Source: an uncultured Rhizobiaceae group bacterium (lineage in GTDB: Bacteria > Pseudomonadota > Alphaproteobacteria > Rhizobiales > Rhizobiaceae). From it: DNA of 32,709 bases. The stretch lies in assembly GCA_937944165.1 (NCBI GenBank), contig CALDZF010000235.1, positions 1 to 32,709 of the forward strand, written 5' to 3'. A program made the position numbers and the translations under genes. The notes beneath the pieces are model-generated. The model was not told the origin of the DNA, searched no databases, and was given only the letters and a program-made list of their open reading frames with translations. Positions 7,793-16,756 of the stretch are shown one piece after another (within the stretch, counting starts at the first letter, position 1; each line of letters starts with the position of its first letter).

Positions 7793-9298
7793 TTAAGCCT
7801 GTAATTTCTTCTCACGTCTACGCTGTACTGAAGAAGGAATACGTAATGCTTCACGGTATTTAGCAACTGTTCGGCGCGCAATTTCTATACCTGTTTCTTG
7901 CAATCGCAGAACAATTTGATAATCAGAAAGCACTTTCTTGGGGTTTTCCAAATCAATCAACTGTTTGATTTTATGCTTTACACTTTGCGATGCATGACCC
8001 TCATCACCATTACTTGAGGTAATTGAAGATGAGAAGAAATATTTAAGTTCAAAGATACCTTGATTACACATTAAATACTTATTGGCGGTTACACGGCTAA
8101 TCGTAGATTCGTGCATTTTAATTGCATCAGCAACGACCTTAAGATTAAGAGGGCGTAAGTGTTCAACCCCTTCAGCAAAAAACATGTCTTGCTGTTTTAC
8201 AATCTCTGTTGCGACTTTAAGAATGGTGTTGGCACGTTGATCAAGGCTCTTGGTAAGCCAGCTTGCATTGTTCATGCAATCTGCAACAAATTCTTTAGCC
8301 TCAGGTGTATTAACGACTGTATTAAGTTCGGCATGATAATTATGGTTGACCAAGACTTTAGGTAATGTTTCAGGATTAAGATCAATCATCCAACTGCCGT
8401 CAGTTTTTTGACGAATTATAACATCAGGCACAACGTTTTGTGCTAATATAGGTTCATATTGTGCAGCAGGGCGTGGGTCTAACTCTTTAATCTCACGAAT
8501 CATATCGTTAAAATCTTCGCGATTAACACCGCATAGTTTTATCAGTTTATCAAACTCGCGCATTGCCAAAAGGGGTAAGTTTTCCAAAAGCATTTCAATT
8601 GCAGGATCAAAGCGATTTTTATCTTTTAGCTGTAATTGAAGGCATTCTTTCAAATCGCGCGCACCTATACCAATGGGTTCCAAGGTCTGAAACTTTTTCA
8701 AAATAGCTTTAATATGGTTTAGACTAACACCGTTTATCATTGCAAGGTCGTGTAAATCTTCTTGATAATAGCCATCATCCGTTAAACCATGCGCGATATG
8801 TGTTGCAATTTCGCGCTCTGTTTTATCTTTGAATGTGAGTGATATTTGGCTGCTTAAATATTGGCTTAAACTAATTTTTTCACCAATACTTGCAATGAAA
8901 TCTGTATGATCGACAGCATTTGAAGCATTACTTCTAGAAGCAGTTGCGCTTAGACTTGGCGTTAAATTATCCGAACGCATTTTTTCAGCACCAGCTATAC
9001 CTTCATCATAAACATTTTCAAATGAGGCATCCAAGTCTTGAGCCTTTTCACCTGCATCCAGTTTCATTTCGCTGGAAATAGTCTCATTTTTATTTTGATT
9101 ATCGTCAGCAGATTTTTCTTTTTTAATAACACCTTTGTCATTCTCAAGTTCAAGCAAAGGGTTTTTTTCAATTTCACTTTGTACAAATTCTGCCAGTTCA
9201 ATGTGGCTATATTGTAAAAGTTTAATTGATTGCGCCAATTGTGGCGTCATCACAAGTGATTGCGATTGTTTCTGCTGCAAGCGTGCTGAAAGAGCCAT
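7793..9298 (-). CDS. rpoN: RNA polymerase sigma-54 factor
   Basis: Directs RNA polymerase to -24/-12 promoters that need an AAA+ activator, serving nitrogen assimilation and related functions. Region I is the Gln/Leu-rich N-terminus (ALSARLQQKQSQSLVMTPQL, residues 2-21, continuing to about 50) that contacts activators. It is followed by an acidic linker (about 55-130) and the core-binding and DNA-binding domains. The RpoN box ARRTVAKYRE lies at about 474-483. Length is 501 residues, as usual. The start ATG 9298 has AGGAA upstream. It sits between lptB and hpf, the classical context in alpha- and gammaproteobacteria. Confidence 0.97.
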   Translation of the reverse strand: MALSARLQQKQSQSLVMTPQLAQSIKLLQYSHIELAEFVQSEIEKNPLLELENDKGVIKKEKSADDNQNKNETISSEMKLDAGEKAQDLDASFENVYDEGIAGAEKMRSDNLTPSLSATASRSNASNAVDHTDFIASIGEKISLSQYLSSQISLTFKDKTEREIATHIAHGLTDDGYYQEDLHDLAMINGVSLNHIKAILKKFQTLEPIGIGARDLKECLQLQLKDKNRFDPAIEMLLENLPLLAMREFDKLIKLCGVNREDFNDMIREIKELDPRPAAQYEPILAQNVVPDVIIRQKTDGSWMIDLNPETLPKVLVNHNYHAELNTVVNTPEAKEFVADCMNNASWLTKSLDQRANTILKVATEIVKQQDMFFAEGVEHLRPLNLKVVADAIKMHESTISRVTANKYLMCNQGIFELKYFFSSSITSSNGDEGHASQSVKHKIKQLIDLENPKKVLSDYQIVLRLQETGIEIARRTVAKYREALRIPSSVQRRREKKLQA

Positions 9299-9372
9299 TA
9301 TTTCCTACCCATGTCCTTATATGCAAACTCTTTTGGCTTGCTAATTGAGATTAAGGTAACAGAAAGTTCTTC

Positions 9373-10278
9373 CTAAAGAGTAAATTGCTCCCCAAGGTAA
9401 AGTCGACGCACGTCCGGGTTCTGGACAATCTCATTTGGACTGCCATGGGTTAAAACGCTACCCGCATGGATAATGTAGGCCCTGTCGATTAGTCCCAAAG
9501 TTTCACGCACATTATGGTCTGTGATAAGAACACCAATACCGCGCCCTGTTAAATGACGCACCAGATCCTGAATATCGCCAACGGCAATTGGGTCAACACC
9601 TGCAAACGGTTCATCCAACAACATAAAAGAAGGCCTGGTTGCCAAGGCACGTGCAATTTCGCATCGCCTGCGCTCGCCCCCCGAAAGTGCAATGGAAGGC
9701 GATTTTCTTAAATGAGAAATTGAAAATTCTTCAAGCAGCGCATCAAGCTGTCTTTCGCGTTCTTTTCGATTAGGTTCAACTACTTCCAAAACTGCACGAA
9801 TATTATTTTCAACGCTTAAGCCCCTGAAAATACTAGCTTCTTGGGGTAAATAACCAATACCAAGGCGAGCTCTTCTATACATTGGTGTCTTTGTAATATC
9901 ATGCCCATTGAGTTCAATTTTGCCTGCATCAGCCTGCACAAGACCGGTAATCATATAAAAGCTGGTCGTCTTTCCCGCTCCATTTGGGCCAAGCAATCCA
10001 ACAGCTTCACCGCGCCTTACACCAAGGTTTACATTTTCAACAACCTTGCGTCCTTTATAACTTTTTTGGATGCCTGATACGAGTAAAACCCCGTCTCGTG
10101 ACTTTGGTTGTTGTGTAGTTTTTGGGGGCTGAATTACACTAGGCGCATTTAAATCAGGTTCAACAATACGTACTTCCGGAGCGTTTGAATATCCTCCTTC
10201 AAGAGGGGTATCTGCCCAATTTACAGTTCGGGCTTTTGGTTTTTTTACCAAGCCAGATATGTTTTTGATAAAGCCCAA
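9373..10278 (-). CDS. lptB: LPS export ABC transporter ATPase LptB
   Basis: Cytoplasmic ATPase that drives LptF/LptG to extract lipopolysaccharide from the inner membrane. Walker A is GPNGAGKT (97-104), the signature LSGGE is at 198-202, Walker B ends at D222-E223, and the switch histidine is H255. The core begins near residue 63; the preceding 60 or so residues are a proline-rich, low-complexity extension, also seen in rhizobial LptB. The only start that opens the extension is TTG 10278, with a weak GGAA upstream, so the true N-terminus is uncertain. It lies 89 bases downstream of lptA in an AT-rich gap. lptF, lptG and lptD are not in the window. Confidence 0.96.
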   Translation of the reverse strand: MGFIKNISGLVKKPKARTVNWADTPLEGGYSNAPEVRIVEPDLNAPSVIQPPKTTQQPKSRDGVLLVSGIQKSYKGRKVVENVNLGVRRGEAVGLLGPNGAGKTTSFYMITGLVQADAGKIELNGHDITKTPMYRRARLGIGYLPQEASIFRGLSVENNIRAVLEVVEPNRKERERQLDALLEEFSISHLRKSPSIALSGGERRRCEIARALATRPSFMLLDEPFAGVDPIAVGDIQDLVRHLTGRGIGVLITDHNVRETLGLIDRAYIIHAGSVLTHGSPNEIVQNPDVRRLYLGEQFTL

Positions 10279-10367
10279 AGTGTAATTCCAATAAAGGTTT
10301 TGTTAGCTACAAATGCAAATATTACGGTTGAATTTATTAAACAATTTTAAATTTGGCACGTAAATTA

Positions 10368-10925
10368 TTATTGCCTTGATTTTGGTGTTAGCAGAATTTT
10401 GACACGGCCTCCACTGGAAGATGAACTACAAGGGGTAACATTGGATACATTTGTTTTCAAATTTACCGTAACCTTACAAGCTGAAAGTACATTACCCGTT
10501 TGGCTAACGACTACATTACCTGTCATGAGAACAGTTTCAGAAATCATATTGATAATTGCCTTATCAGCAGAAACTTTGTTTTCACCAGCGCGCACCGCAA
10601 CTTTTCCTGTTGCTTCAATTTGACGAATACCACTTTTGGTTTTGCCACTCTCGCCTTTACGTTCGTAAAAAACCTTGATCCGCGTTGCACGCATTAAAGT
10701 TTGCCCTTGAACCACACTAACGTTTCCTGTCAAAAGGGCCGTGTTTTGGTCATCAATAATTTCTAACTTATCAGCTTCAATCTGAATAGGATCATTATTA
10801 TTACCAATGCCTTTAAAAGCCCCACCTGCAGACTGTCCATGGCTTGCTTGTATCGCAGCAAACAATATGGCGAAGCAAATTAGAGTGTATTTGCCTAGCA
10901 TTTTAATCTTGTTCATTGTCTGCAC
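10368..10925 (-). CDS. lptA: LPS transport periplasmic bridge protein LptA (OstA-like)
   Basis: Periplasmic beta-jellyroll protein that links LptC to LptD for lipopolysaccharide transit. A signal peptide spans about residues 8-31 (hydrophobic YTLICFAILFAAIQA, then SHGQ). The OstA core (about 45-165) shows NDPIQIEADKLEI, TALLTGNVSV, then GIRQIEATGKVAV and MTGNVVVSQ. The tail is serine-rich. The first in-frame start is GTG 10925, with GGA six bases upstream; it overlaps the lptC stop by 23 bases. An ATG three codons later (10916) is an alternative. The overlap implies translational coupling with lptC. Confidence 0.92.
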   Translation of the reverse strand: MQTMNKIKMLGKYTLICFAILFAAIQASHGQSAGGAFKGIGNNNDPIQIEADKLEIIDDQNTALLTGNVSVVQGQTLMRATRIKVFYERKGESGKTKSGIRQIEATGKVAVRAGENKVSADKAIINMISETVLMTGNVVVSQTGNVLSACKVTVNLKTNVSNVTPCSSSSSGGRVKILLTPKSRQ

Positions 10926-11649
10926 TCGCTTTCCTTAATTCTTCAGGGCGCAATGTCATACGTACACGGCCTTCAAAAACCAGTTTATTGCCACCATCTT
11001 CAATCATCATGGCATTGGATGTAATATCTGCTTGAGGGCTGGTTGCATTGATTGGATTATTGGTATGCATGATTGAATTTCCAATATCCACATTGGCATC
11101 TTCCAGATTTAAAACCATACCATTTGATGTCACCAGATTAACCGCTTTAGTCAGAATAAGCATCTTTCTTTCCGCGTCATAAACGCCATTACCTGCGGAA
11201 ATTGTTGCTGTAATCGTTTCATCCATAGGAAGCTCTGCGATAATATCTTCCAGCTCAACCTGATTAGGGTTTGATGCGTCCTGAATTGCTTTTGACGCTG
11301 TCAGATTATAAGGACGTTTGTTCTTATCAACCCCATTTAATTTTGGGTTTTCCATGACAAGCTTGCCATCCGAAAAATCAATATTCTCAACAGCAACATC
11401 AGGAGCGTTATTAGAGTTTTTAACCAAAGCCCCTGCAATGCCTATAATAATGAGAATGCCAATAACAGGGAAGGTGATTTTCCAAAACTTTACTGCTTTG
11501 GAATGTTTTACTGCTTTTTTATATTCATGCTCACGATTGTCTTGTGAGATAAAATCAAGATTACCACCGGGCGCATTAGTTGCTATTGCTGTCTGCGGTT
11601 CTGCAGCAGCATAGTGTCCATAATTTTGATTTTGTACTTGGTTACTCAA
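10903..11649 (-). CDS. lptC: LPS export system protein LptC
   Basis: Bitopic inner-membrane protein that passes lipopolysaccharide from LptB2FG to LptA. A single membrane segment lies at about residues 55-76 (FPVIGILIIIGIAGALV), after an unusually long soluble N-terminus of about 50 residues, a feature shared by rhizobial LptC. The periplasmic part has the LptC/YrbK pattern (VENIDFSDGKLVMENPKL, then the repeated strands that end in FEGRVRMTL). The start is TTG 11649, behind a strong purine run (GAGGTGGG); no in-frame ATG exists before residue about 94. It overlaps lptA and follows the ribonuclease D gene by 69 bases. Confidence 0.9.
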   Translation of the reverse strand: MSNQVQNQNYGHYAAAEPQTAIATNAPGGNLDFISQDNREHEYKKAVKHSKAVKFWKITFPVIGILIIIGIAGALVKNSNNAPDVAVENIDFSDGKLVMENPKLNGVDKNKRPYNLTASKAIQDASNPNQVELEDIIAELPMDETITATISAGNGVYDAERKMLILTKAVNLVTSNGMVLNLEDANVDIGNSIMHTNNPINATSPQADITSNAMMIEDGGNKLVFEGRVRMTLRPEELRKASADNEQD

Positions 11650-11718
11650 AAACCCACCTCACCTTTTCTTTCGAAATGTTACAACAACTTCATGTCCAGA
11701 TTAGGGCTTTGAATTGGT

Positions 11719-12333
11719 TTAACTATGAGCAAATATATCTGTTTCTGGCCATCCAGCGAGGTCAAGCTGACAACGAGTAGGCAAGAACTTAAAACATTCT
11801 TTTGCCAATTCACGGCGATTTTCGCGCTCTAAACGCTTTTCAAGGTGTGCCATGAGATCATGTAAATGCAATACATCAGAGGCTGCATATTCCAATTGTG
11901 CCTGACTTAATGTTTCAGCGGCCCAATCAGAGCTTTGTTGTTGTTTGGAAATATCAATGCCAATAAATTCGCGCACAAGATCTTTAAGCCCGTGGCGATC
12001 TGTATAGGTACGCGTTAGTTTTGAAGCAATTTTGGTGCAATAAACATTGTTTGTTGCAATACTTAGTCCGTGATTTAGGACGGCAACATCAAATCTTGCA
12101 AAATGAAAAATAATAGTGCGGTTAGGGTCTTCCATCAATGCTTTAAGATTTGGCGCTTCAGTTTGTCCCTTGGCAATTTGTACGACATCTGCAGTGCCAT
12201 CACCTGGTGAAAGCTGCACAACACAAAGCCTATCGCGCAAAGGATTTAAACCCAATGTTTCTGTGTCGACTGCAATTGAGTCATGATAATTATCTAGATT
12301 AGGTAAGTCGCCTTTGTGAAACCGGATTGTCAC
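11719..12333 (-). CDS. Short ribonuclease D-type 3'-5' exonuclease
   Basis: DEDDy-family exonuclease. All four acidic positions and the tyrosine are visible: D23 and E25 in AVDTETLGL, D82 in FHFARFDVAVL, and Y149/D153 in LEYAASDVLHL. At 204 residues it has only the catalytic domain and lacks the two HRDC domains of E. coli RNase D (about 375 residues), so tRNA maturation cannot be assumed. Alphaproteobacteria usually carry a separate full-length enzyme as well. The start GTG 12333 has GGGGAA about 7 bases upstream. It lies between uppP and lptC on the same strand. Confidence 0.9.
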   Translation of the reverse strand: MTIRFHKGDLPNLDNYHDSIAVDTETLGLNPLRDRLCVVQLSPGDGTADVVQIAKGQTEAPNLKALMEDPNRTIIFHFARFDVAVLNHGLSIATNNVYCTKIASKLTRTYTDRHGLKDLVREFIGIDISKQQQSSDWAAETLSQAQLEYAASDVLHLHDLMAHLEKRLERENRRELAKECFKFLPTRCQLDLAGWPETDIFAHS

Positions 12334-12382
12334 CGTTATTCCCCTTATGTTTTATCTTGTCGAATCTTATAACCTGATTGGT

Positions 12383-13213
12383 CTAAACCGACAAATCAAC
12401 TGATACACCCGGTATCCAATTATAAAGCAGGGCGAATAATAATAACCCAAGTGCTATGCGATAAATTGTAAAAATCAGAAAGCTTGAACGTTTTACAAAT
12501 GCCATTAAGAAAGCAATTGCGCCTAAAGCTGCAAAAAATGTCAATATGGCTGCCATAATAGCCCCACTGGAAATCTCGATGCCCTGTTCAATCGCGTCCA
12601 GAGTCACAAATGCGCCTGCGCCTGCTATTGCAGGAATGCCTAGAAGAAATGAAAACCTTGCAGCTTCAGGGCGACTAAACCCCATAAACCGTGCTGCTGT
12701 CATGGTAATCCCAGAACGCGAAGTGCCTGGAATAAGTGCCAAAGCTTGTGCAAACCCCATCGTAATAGCAGGAAACATTTTCATGTCTTCCATGACTTTG
12801 GTTTGCTTGCCAATATAGTCAGCAACATACATTAAAATACCAAAGATAATTGCATTCCACGCAATGACTTCGACGGATCGCAATTCAGAACCAAGGCCCG
12901 ATTTTTTCAAAAACAACCCAAAAGCAACTGCAGGAACGGTAGCAATGATAATGTAAAGTGCCATCCTTGAACTATCGTTCATGCGCAAGCGCAATAAATC
13001 TAGCCCACCTGCAATGAGTTTTAAAACATCGCGCCAGAAATAAACAATAACGGCAAATAAGGAACCAACATGCACCATAACATCCGTAACCTGACCTTGA
13101 TCTGGCCATCCTGTAAGTGCTGGGATAAGGGCTAAGTGACCGGATGAGGAAATGGGTAAGAATTCGGTAATACCTTGCACAATTGCAAGCAGAATAATTT
13201 GTTCAGGCGTCAT
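12383..13213 (-). CDS. uppP: Undecaprenyl-diphosphate phosphatase (BacA/UppP)
   Basis: Integral membrane phosphatase that converts undecaprenyl diphosphate to the monophosphate lipid carrier used in peptidoglycan and O-antigen synthesis; its abundance confers bacitracin resistance. Catalytic motifs are present: Q13-GIT-E17 followed by SSSGH (22-26), and PGTSRSG (162-168) with R166. Several hydrophobic helices cover the remaining 276 residues. The start ATG 13213 has GAGGAAA upstream. It is the first gene of the leftward cluster ending at hpf and diverges from the glutathione transferase gene. Confidence 0.97.
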   Translation of the reverse strand: MTPEQIILLAIVQGITEFLPISSSGHLALIPALTGWPDQGQVTDVMVHVGSLFAVIVYFWRDVLKLIAGGLDLLRLRMNDSSRMALYIIIATVPAVAFGLFLKKSGLGSELRSVEVIAWNAIIFGILMYVADYIGKQTKVMEDMKMFPAITMGFAQALALIPGTSRSGITMTAARFMGFSRPEAARFSFLLGIPAIAGAGAFVTLDAIEQGIEISSGAIMAAILTFFAALGAIAFLMAFVKRSSFLIFTIYRIALGLLLFALLYNWIPGVSVDLSV

Positions 13214-13352
13214 CTATTTTCCTCAAGTTTTTATAGATTAACTTGCACGAGACTGGCTGTCTCTTTATCATTAATGGAACGCAAAACTGATTCATCTCTT
13301 CTTTTTCATGTTTGCGTCATAATTTCTAGTAGATTTATAAGTAATAGGCTTA
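13214..13352. promoter_or_regulatory. Divergent promoter region uppP / glutathione transferase with two inverted repeats
   Basis: This 139-base gap must hold promoters for both directions. Visible structures are GAGAC-TGGCT-GTCTC (13249-13263) and a wider pair, ACGCAAA (13279-13285) with TTTGCGT (13311-13317). A TATAAG at 13336-13341 could be a -10 box for the rightward genes. Both repeats are short, so an operator role is only a possibility. Confidence 0.35.
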
Positions 13353-14045
13353 ATGCATACACTCTATCATCACCCAATGTCAGCCAGCTCGCGTTACATT
13401 CGACTTATTCTGGCCGAGTATTCTCAAACAATTGAGTTGCTTGAAGAAAAGCCTTGGGAAAGACGAATGAAATTTCTTCAGATTAATCCGGCGGGCGATG
13501 TTCCGGTTTTAATGATTGATGAAGGTCAGTTTATTTGTGGGGGCGTTACTATCGGTGAATATCTTGATGAAACAAATGGGGCAATGCAGCGTGAAAAGCG
13601 TTTATTATCCGAAAAGTCTCTTGAACGTGCAGAAATCAGAAGGCTTGTTGACTGGTTTTTAAACAAATTTAATTCAGAAGTTACAGGCTACCTGACGCAT
13701 GAACGGGTGTTTAAAAATTTTATGTCCGTAGAGGCGGGTGGTGGTGCGCCAAATTCAAATATTATTCGTGCTGCACGCGCTAATTTGAAAAATCATATGA
13801 AGTATGTATCAGCACTTGCTGCTTCAAGAGATTGGATTGCTGGCAATAAAATTTCTGCAGCTGATATGGCTGCCTGTGCCGCAATCTCGGTTTTGGATTA
13901 TCTGGGTGAAATTCAATGGGAAGATGAACCTGCCGCAAAAGACTGGTTTGCGCGCATGAAATCACGTCCTTCTTATCGGCCATTGTTGTTAGATAAAGTT
14001 ATAACACTGCCACCTGCATCGCATTATACTGATCTGGATTTTTAA
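13353..14045 (+). CDS. Glutathione S-transferase family protein
   Basis: Cytosolic GST fold. The N-terminal thioredoxin-like domain (residues about 1-80) reads LYHHPMSASSRYIRLILAEY, then NPAGDVPVLMIDEG with the cis-proline that binds the glutathione backbone, and a glutathione-contacting ICGGVTIGEYLDE in place of the common ESxAI. The C-terminal helical domain (about 95-220) includes WIAGNKISAADMAACAAISVLDY, the N-capping-box region of GSTs. The substrate is unknown. The start ATG 13353 has little Shine-Dalgarno support and may be near-leaderless. It lies 3 bases ahead of queG, and this GST-queG-SDR order recurs in Hyphomicrobiales. Confidence 0.88.
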   Translation: MHTLYHHPMSASSRYIRLILAEYSQTIELLEEKPWERRMKFLQINPAGDVPVLMIDEGQFICGGVTIGEYLDETNGAMQREKRLLSEKSLERAEIRRLVDWFLNKFNSEVTGYLTHERVFKNFMSVEAGGGAPNSNIIRAARANLKNHMKYVSALAASRDWIAGNKISAADMAACAAISVLDYLGEIQWEDEPAAKDWFARMKSRPSYRPLLLDKVITLPPASHYTDLDF

Positions 14046-14048
14046 TTC

Positions 14049-15173
14049 TTGCCTGAAAAGCAAAAACTTAAGCAGAACTTACAAGCAAGGGCTAAATCAC
14101 TTGGGTTTGATGTTTGTAAAATTACCCCTGCAACACTCCCTCACCATATTGGCAATAAGCTTGAACAAGCAATTGAATTAAACCGCCATGCTTCGATGGC
14201 GTGGATGGAAACAACTTTGGAGCGCCGTAAAACCCCTACCGCCATGTGGGATGAAGCAAATTCGGCCATTATGCTGGGCATGAATTATGGGCCTGATAGC
14301 AATCCACTTGAAACATTAAGCCAAAAATCAAAAGCAACGATTTCTGTTTATGCCCGCAATCGAGATTATCATGATCTTATCAAAGGGAAATTAAAGACAT
14401 TAGCAGGATGGCTTGCCTCAAAAACCAGTGAAGATGTGAAGGTCTTCGTTGATACAGCTCCCTTGATGGAAAAACCCTTGGCTAAACAGGCAGGCATTGG
14501 CTGGCAGGGAAAGCATACCAATCTTGTCTCTCGTGAGTTTGGTTCATGGTTATTCTTAGGAGCAATTTTAACAAAAGCTGAGTTACCATCTGATCAAGCA
14601 GAAACAGATCATTGTGGCTCGTGCCAATCCTGTCTTGATATTTGTCCAACAAATGCTTTTCCAGCGCCTTATCAATTGGATGCAGGGCGATGTATTTCAT
14701 ATCTGACAATTGAGCATGATGGTGCCATTCCCATAGAATTTCGCGAAGATATGGGAAACCGAATTTATGGCTGCGATGACTGTTTAGCAATCTGCCCGTG
14801 GAATAAATATGCGCAAGAAACATCGCAGATGAAGTTGCAAGCGCGTGATGATTTAAAAACACCTGATTTAAAAGACTTGGCAGGACTGGACGATAAGAGT
14901 TTTCGTGCAAAATTTTCAGGTTCGCCTATCAAAAGAATTGGCAGAAATAAATTCTTGCGCAACGTTATGATAGCAGTGGGTAATTCGAAAGATGAAACTC
15001 TAAAAGCAGTTACATTAAACAATATCAAGGATGGAAACCCAATGGTAAGAGGTGCTAGCGTTTGGGCGCTTTCAAGACTTGAAGACCAATCGTCATTTGC
15101 CAATATACGCATGAAAGAATTGGACAGCGAAGCGGATGAAACCGTTCGCGATGAATGGGACAGACATGCGTAA
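14049..15173 (+). CDS. queG: Epoxyqueuosine reductase QueG
   Basis: Cobalamin- and iron-sulfur-dependent enzyme that performs the last step of queuosine synthesis in tRNA. D135 in VFVDTAPLMEK is the conserved active-site acid. Two 4Fe-4S clusters are coordinated by C189, C192, C195, C199 (HCGSCQSCLDICP) and C215, C242, C245, C249 (GCDDCLAICPWNK). The C-terminal part (about 295-370) resembles a HEAT-like repeat, as in other QueG. At 374 residues it is of usual size. The start is TTG 14049, 3 bases after the GST stop, with no clear Shine-Dalgarno sequence, so it may rely on coupling. Its end overlaps the next gene by 8 bases. Confidence 0.96.
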   Translation: MPEKQKLKQNLQARAKSLGFDVCKITPATLPHHIGNKLEQAIELNRHASMAWMETTLERRKTPTAMWDEANSAIMLGMNYGPDSNPLETLSQKSKATISVYARNRDYHDLIKGKLKTLAGWLASKTSEDVKVFVDTAPLMEKPLAKQAGIGWQGKHTNLVSREFGSWLFLGAILTKAELPSDQAETDHCGSCQSCLDICPTNAFPAPYQLDAGRCISYLTIEHDGAIPIEFREDMGNRIYGCDDCLAICPWNKYAQETSQMKLQARDDLKTPDLKDLAGLDDKSFRAKFSGSPIKRIGRNKFLRNVMIAVGNSKDETLKAVTLNNIKDGNPMVRGASVWALSRLEDQSSFANIRMKELDSEADETVRDEWDRHA

Positions 15174-16041
15174 ACTTTTTATCTTTGGCTTTGGCTTTTC
15201 TTCAACTGCAATTTCTGAAAAAGCAAAAGCTGATTTTGATATCATTTGTGGGACATCACGTTCACAAGAAAAAGTAGAAAATTTACGCTCACAAAGTTTC
15301 GAAGCGGAAATTTTCGATGGACATGTAACACAAGAATTGAAAGCACAGCTTGCTGATACTACTCACGTCATAATATCTATTTCACCGGGTGAAGAAGATC
15401 CAGTATTAAAAGCCTTTCCAGATCTGATTACGCTTGCCCCTAAGCTTGAGTGGATTGGCTATCTATCGACCGTAGGCGTCTATGGTCACCACAATGGCGC
15501 TTGGGTGGATGAGGGAAGTGAATTGCGACCTGTTTCAAAACGCTCCAAGCAACGCGTTGTTGCAGAAAAAGCTTGGGCACAGTTTGCGCAACGAAATAAT
15601 ATTCTGCTTAGTATCTTCAGACTTTCAGGCATTTATGGTCCTGGTCGTAATTGGTTTATCAATATCGAAAAAGGGACTTCGCGTCGTTTGGTGAAATCTG
15701 GGCAAGTCTTTAATCGTATTCACTGTGAAGATATTGGACAGGCAGTCACGCTTGCCATGCGAAAAAACATTGGTGAGATATTTAATATCACGGATGATGA
15801 TCCAGCCCCGCCTCAAGATGTTGTCACTTACGCGCATGAGTTAATGGGTAAGGTACCACCGCCAGAAATTGCTTTTGAAACCGCAGATATTTCACCCATG
15901 GCACGCAGTTTTTATGGCGAGAACAAACGCGTCAGCAATCAAAAGTCCAAAGACGTCTTAGGGCTTGAATACCAATGGCCGAACTACAAATCCTCACTAA
16001 AGCGTCTTTGGGATGAGGGAAGCTGGAAGACAAAAACATAA
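15166..16041 (+). CDS. Atypical extended SDR, YeeZ-like NAD(P)-dependent epimerase/dehydratase
   Basis: Rossmann-fold protein of about 291 residues. The nucleotide-binding turn is FGFGFSSTA (residues 7-15). WIGYLSTVGVYGHHNGAWVD (about 96-115) and RVVAEKAW place it with the YeeZ-like branch of extended SDRs, whose reaction is unknown. IFRLSGIYGPGRN is the usual substrate-side motif. I chose ATG 15166, which overlaps the queG stop by 8 bases and has GGGA upstream; in-frame ATGs at 15136 and 15151 would extend it by 10 or 5 residues inside queG. It is co-transcribed with queG. A function cannot be assigned. Confidence 0.82.
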   Translation: MRKLFIFGFGFSSTAISEKAKADFDIICGTSRSQEKVENLRSQSFEAEIFDGHVTQELKAQLADTTHVIISISPGEEDPVLKAFPDLITLAPKLEWIGYLSTVGVYGHHNGAWVDEGSELRPVSKRSKQRVVAEKAWAQFAQRNNILLSIFRLSGIYGPGRNWFINIEKGTSRRLVKSGQVFNRIHCEDIGQAVTLAMRKNIGEIFNITDDDPAPPQDVVTYAHELMGKVPPPEIAFETADISPMARSFYGENKRVSNQKSKDVLGLEYQWPNYKSSLKRLWDEGSWKTKT

Positions 16042-16079
16042 GCTAGACTCTTGTGCTTAATCATGCCAATTCATCACCT

Positions 16080-16745
16080 ATGAAACAGAAAATAGACATT
16101 AAAATCTGCGGTCTTTCAACCAATGAAAGCATTGATGCTGTCATTGCAGGTGGCGCTACACACATGGGTCTGATCTTCTTTGAAAAAAGTCCCCGTCATG
16201 TAAGTTTGGAACAATCGCAGGGTCTTTCCAATCATGCAGCGGATAAAATTCAAAAAGTTGCAGTTTCTGTTAATGCAAATGCCGACTATATGGATGGTAT
16301 CATCAAAGCCATGCAGCCGGACGTTTTGCAACTTCATGGCAGTGAGAGCGTTGAGCGAGTGCGCGAATTGAAAGCAAAACATAATCTTCCGGTTATGAAA
16401 GCTTTTGCAATCAGCGAGGCTTCAGATTTTGAAAAAGTCACGCCCTATATCGGTATCGCAGATAAATTCCTGTTTGATGCAAAGCCACCAAAAGGGGCTG
16501 AACTTCCAGGTGGTAATGGTGTCGCATTTGATTGGGAAATCATGGACGCTTTGCCTAAAAATGTGCCATACATGTTGTCTGGCGGTTTGGATGCTTCCAA
16601 TGTCTGCGAAGCAATTGAACGTTCAGGGGCAAAAGCAGTTGATATTTCATCAGGGGTTGAAAGTGCTGCGGGTGTAAAAAACATTAAATTAATAGAAGAA
16701 TTTTTGGCGACTTGTCACCAATGTGACATCACCAACCAGGGTTAA
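16080..16745 (+). CDS. trpF: Phosphoribosylanthranilate isomerase
   Basis: Third step of tryptophan synthesis from anthranilate, a cytosolic TIM barrel. The general base C10 is in IKICGLS and the general acid D133 in KFLFDAKPP. The phosphate-binding loops [10 protein letters not shown] and VDISSGVES are present. From ATG 16080 the protein has 221 residues, close to the family norm; an in-frame GTG at 16053 would add nine residues that do not match the usual N-terminus. Neither start has a clear Shine-Dalgarno sequence. It begins 38 bases after the SDR gene with no leader peptide or attenuator, so trp expression here is not controlled by a classical attenuator at this point. Confidence 0.96.
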   Translation: MKQKIDIKICGLSTNESIDAVIAGGATHMGLIFFEKSPRHVSLEQSQGLSNHAADKIQKVAVSVNANADYMDGIIKAMQPDVLQLHGSESVERVRELKAKHNLPVMKAFAISEASDFEKVTPYIGIADKFLFDAKPPKGAELPGGNGVAFDWEIMDALPKNVPYMLSGGLDASNVCEAIERSGAKAVDISSGVESAAGVKNIKLIEEFLATCHQCDITNQG

Positions 16746-16756
16746 GGATTTTAGTT

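Noticed and set aside
14482-14910. 142-residue open frame on the - strand inside queG
   Set aside because: Covers the queG cluster-binding region on the opposite strand; no motif and no start signal.
16041-16080. trp leader peptide or attenuator
   Set aside because: The gap is only 38 bases and has no Trp-codon run or terminator hairpin.
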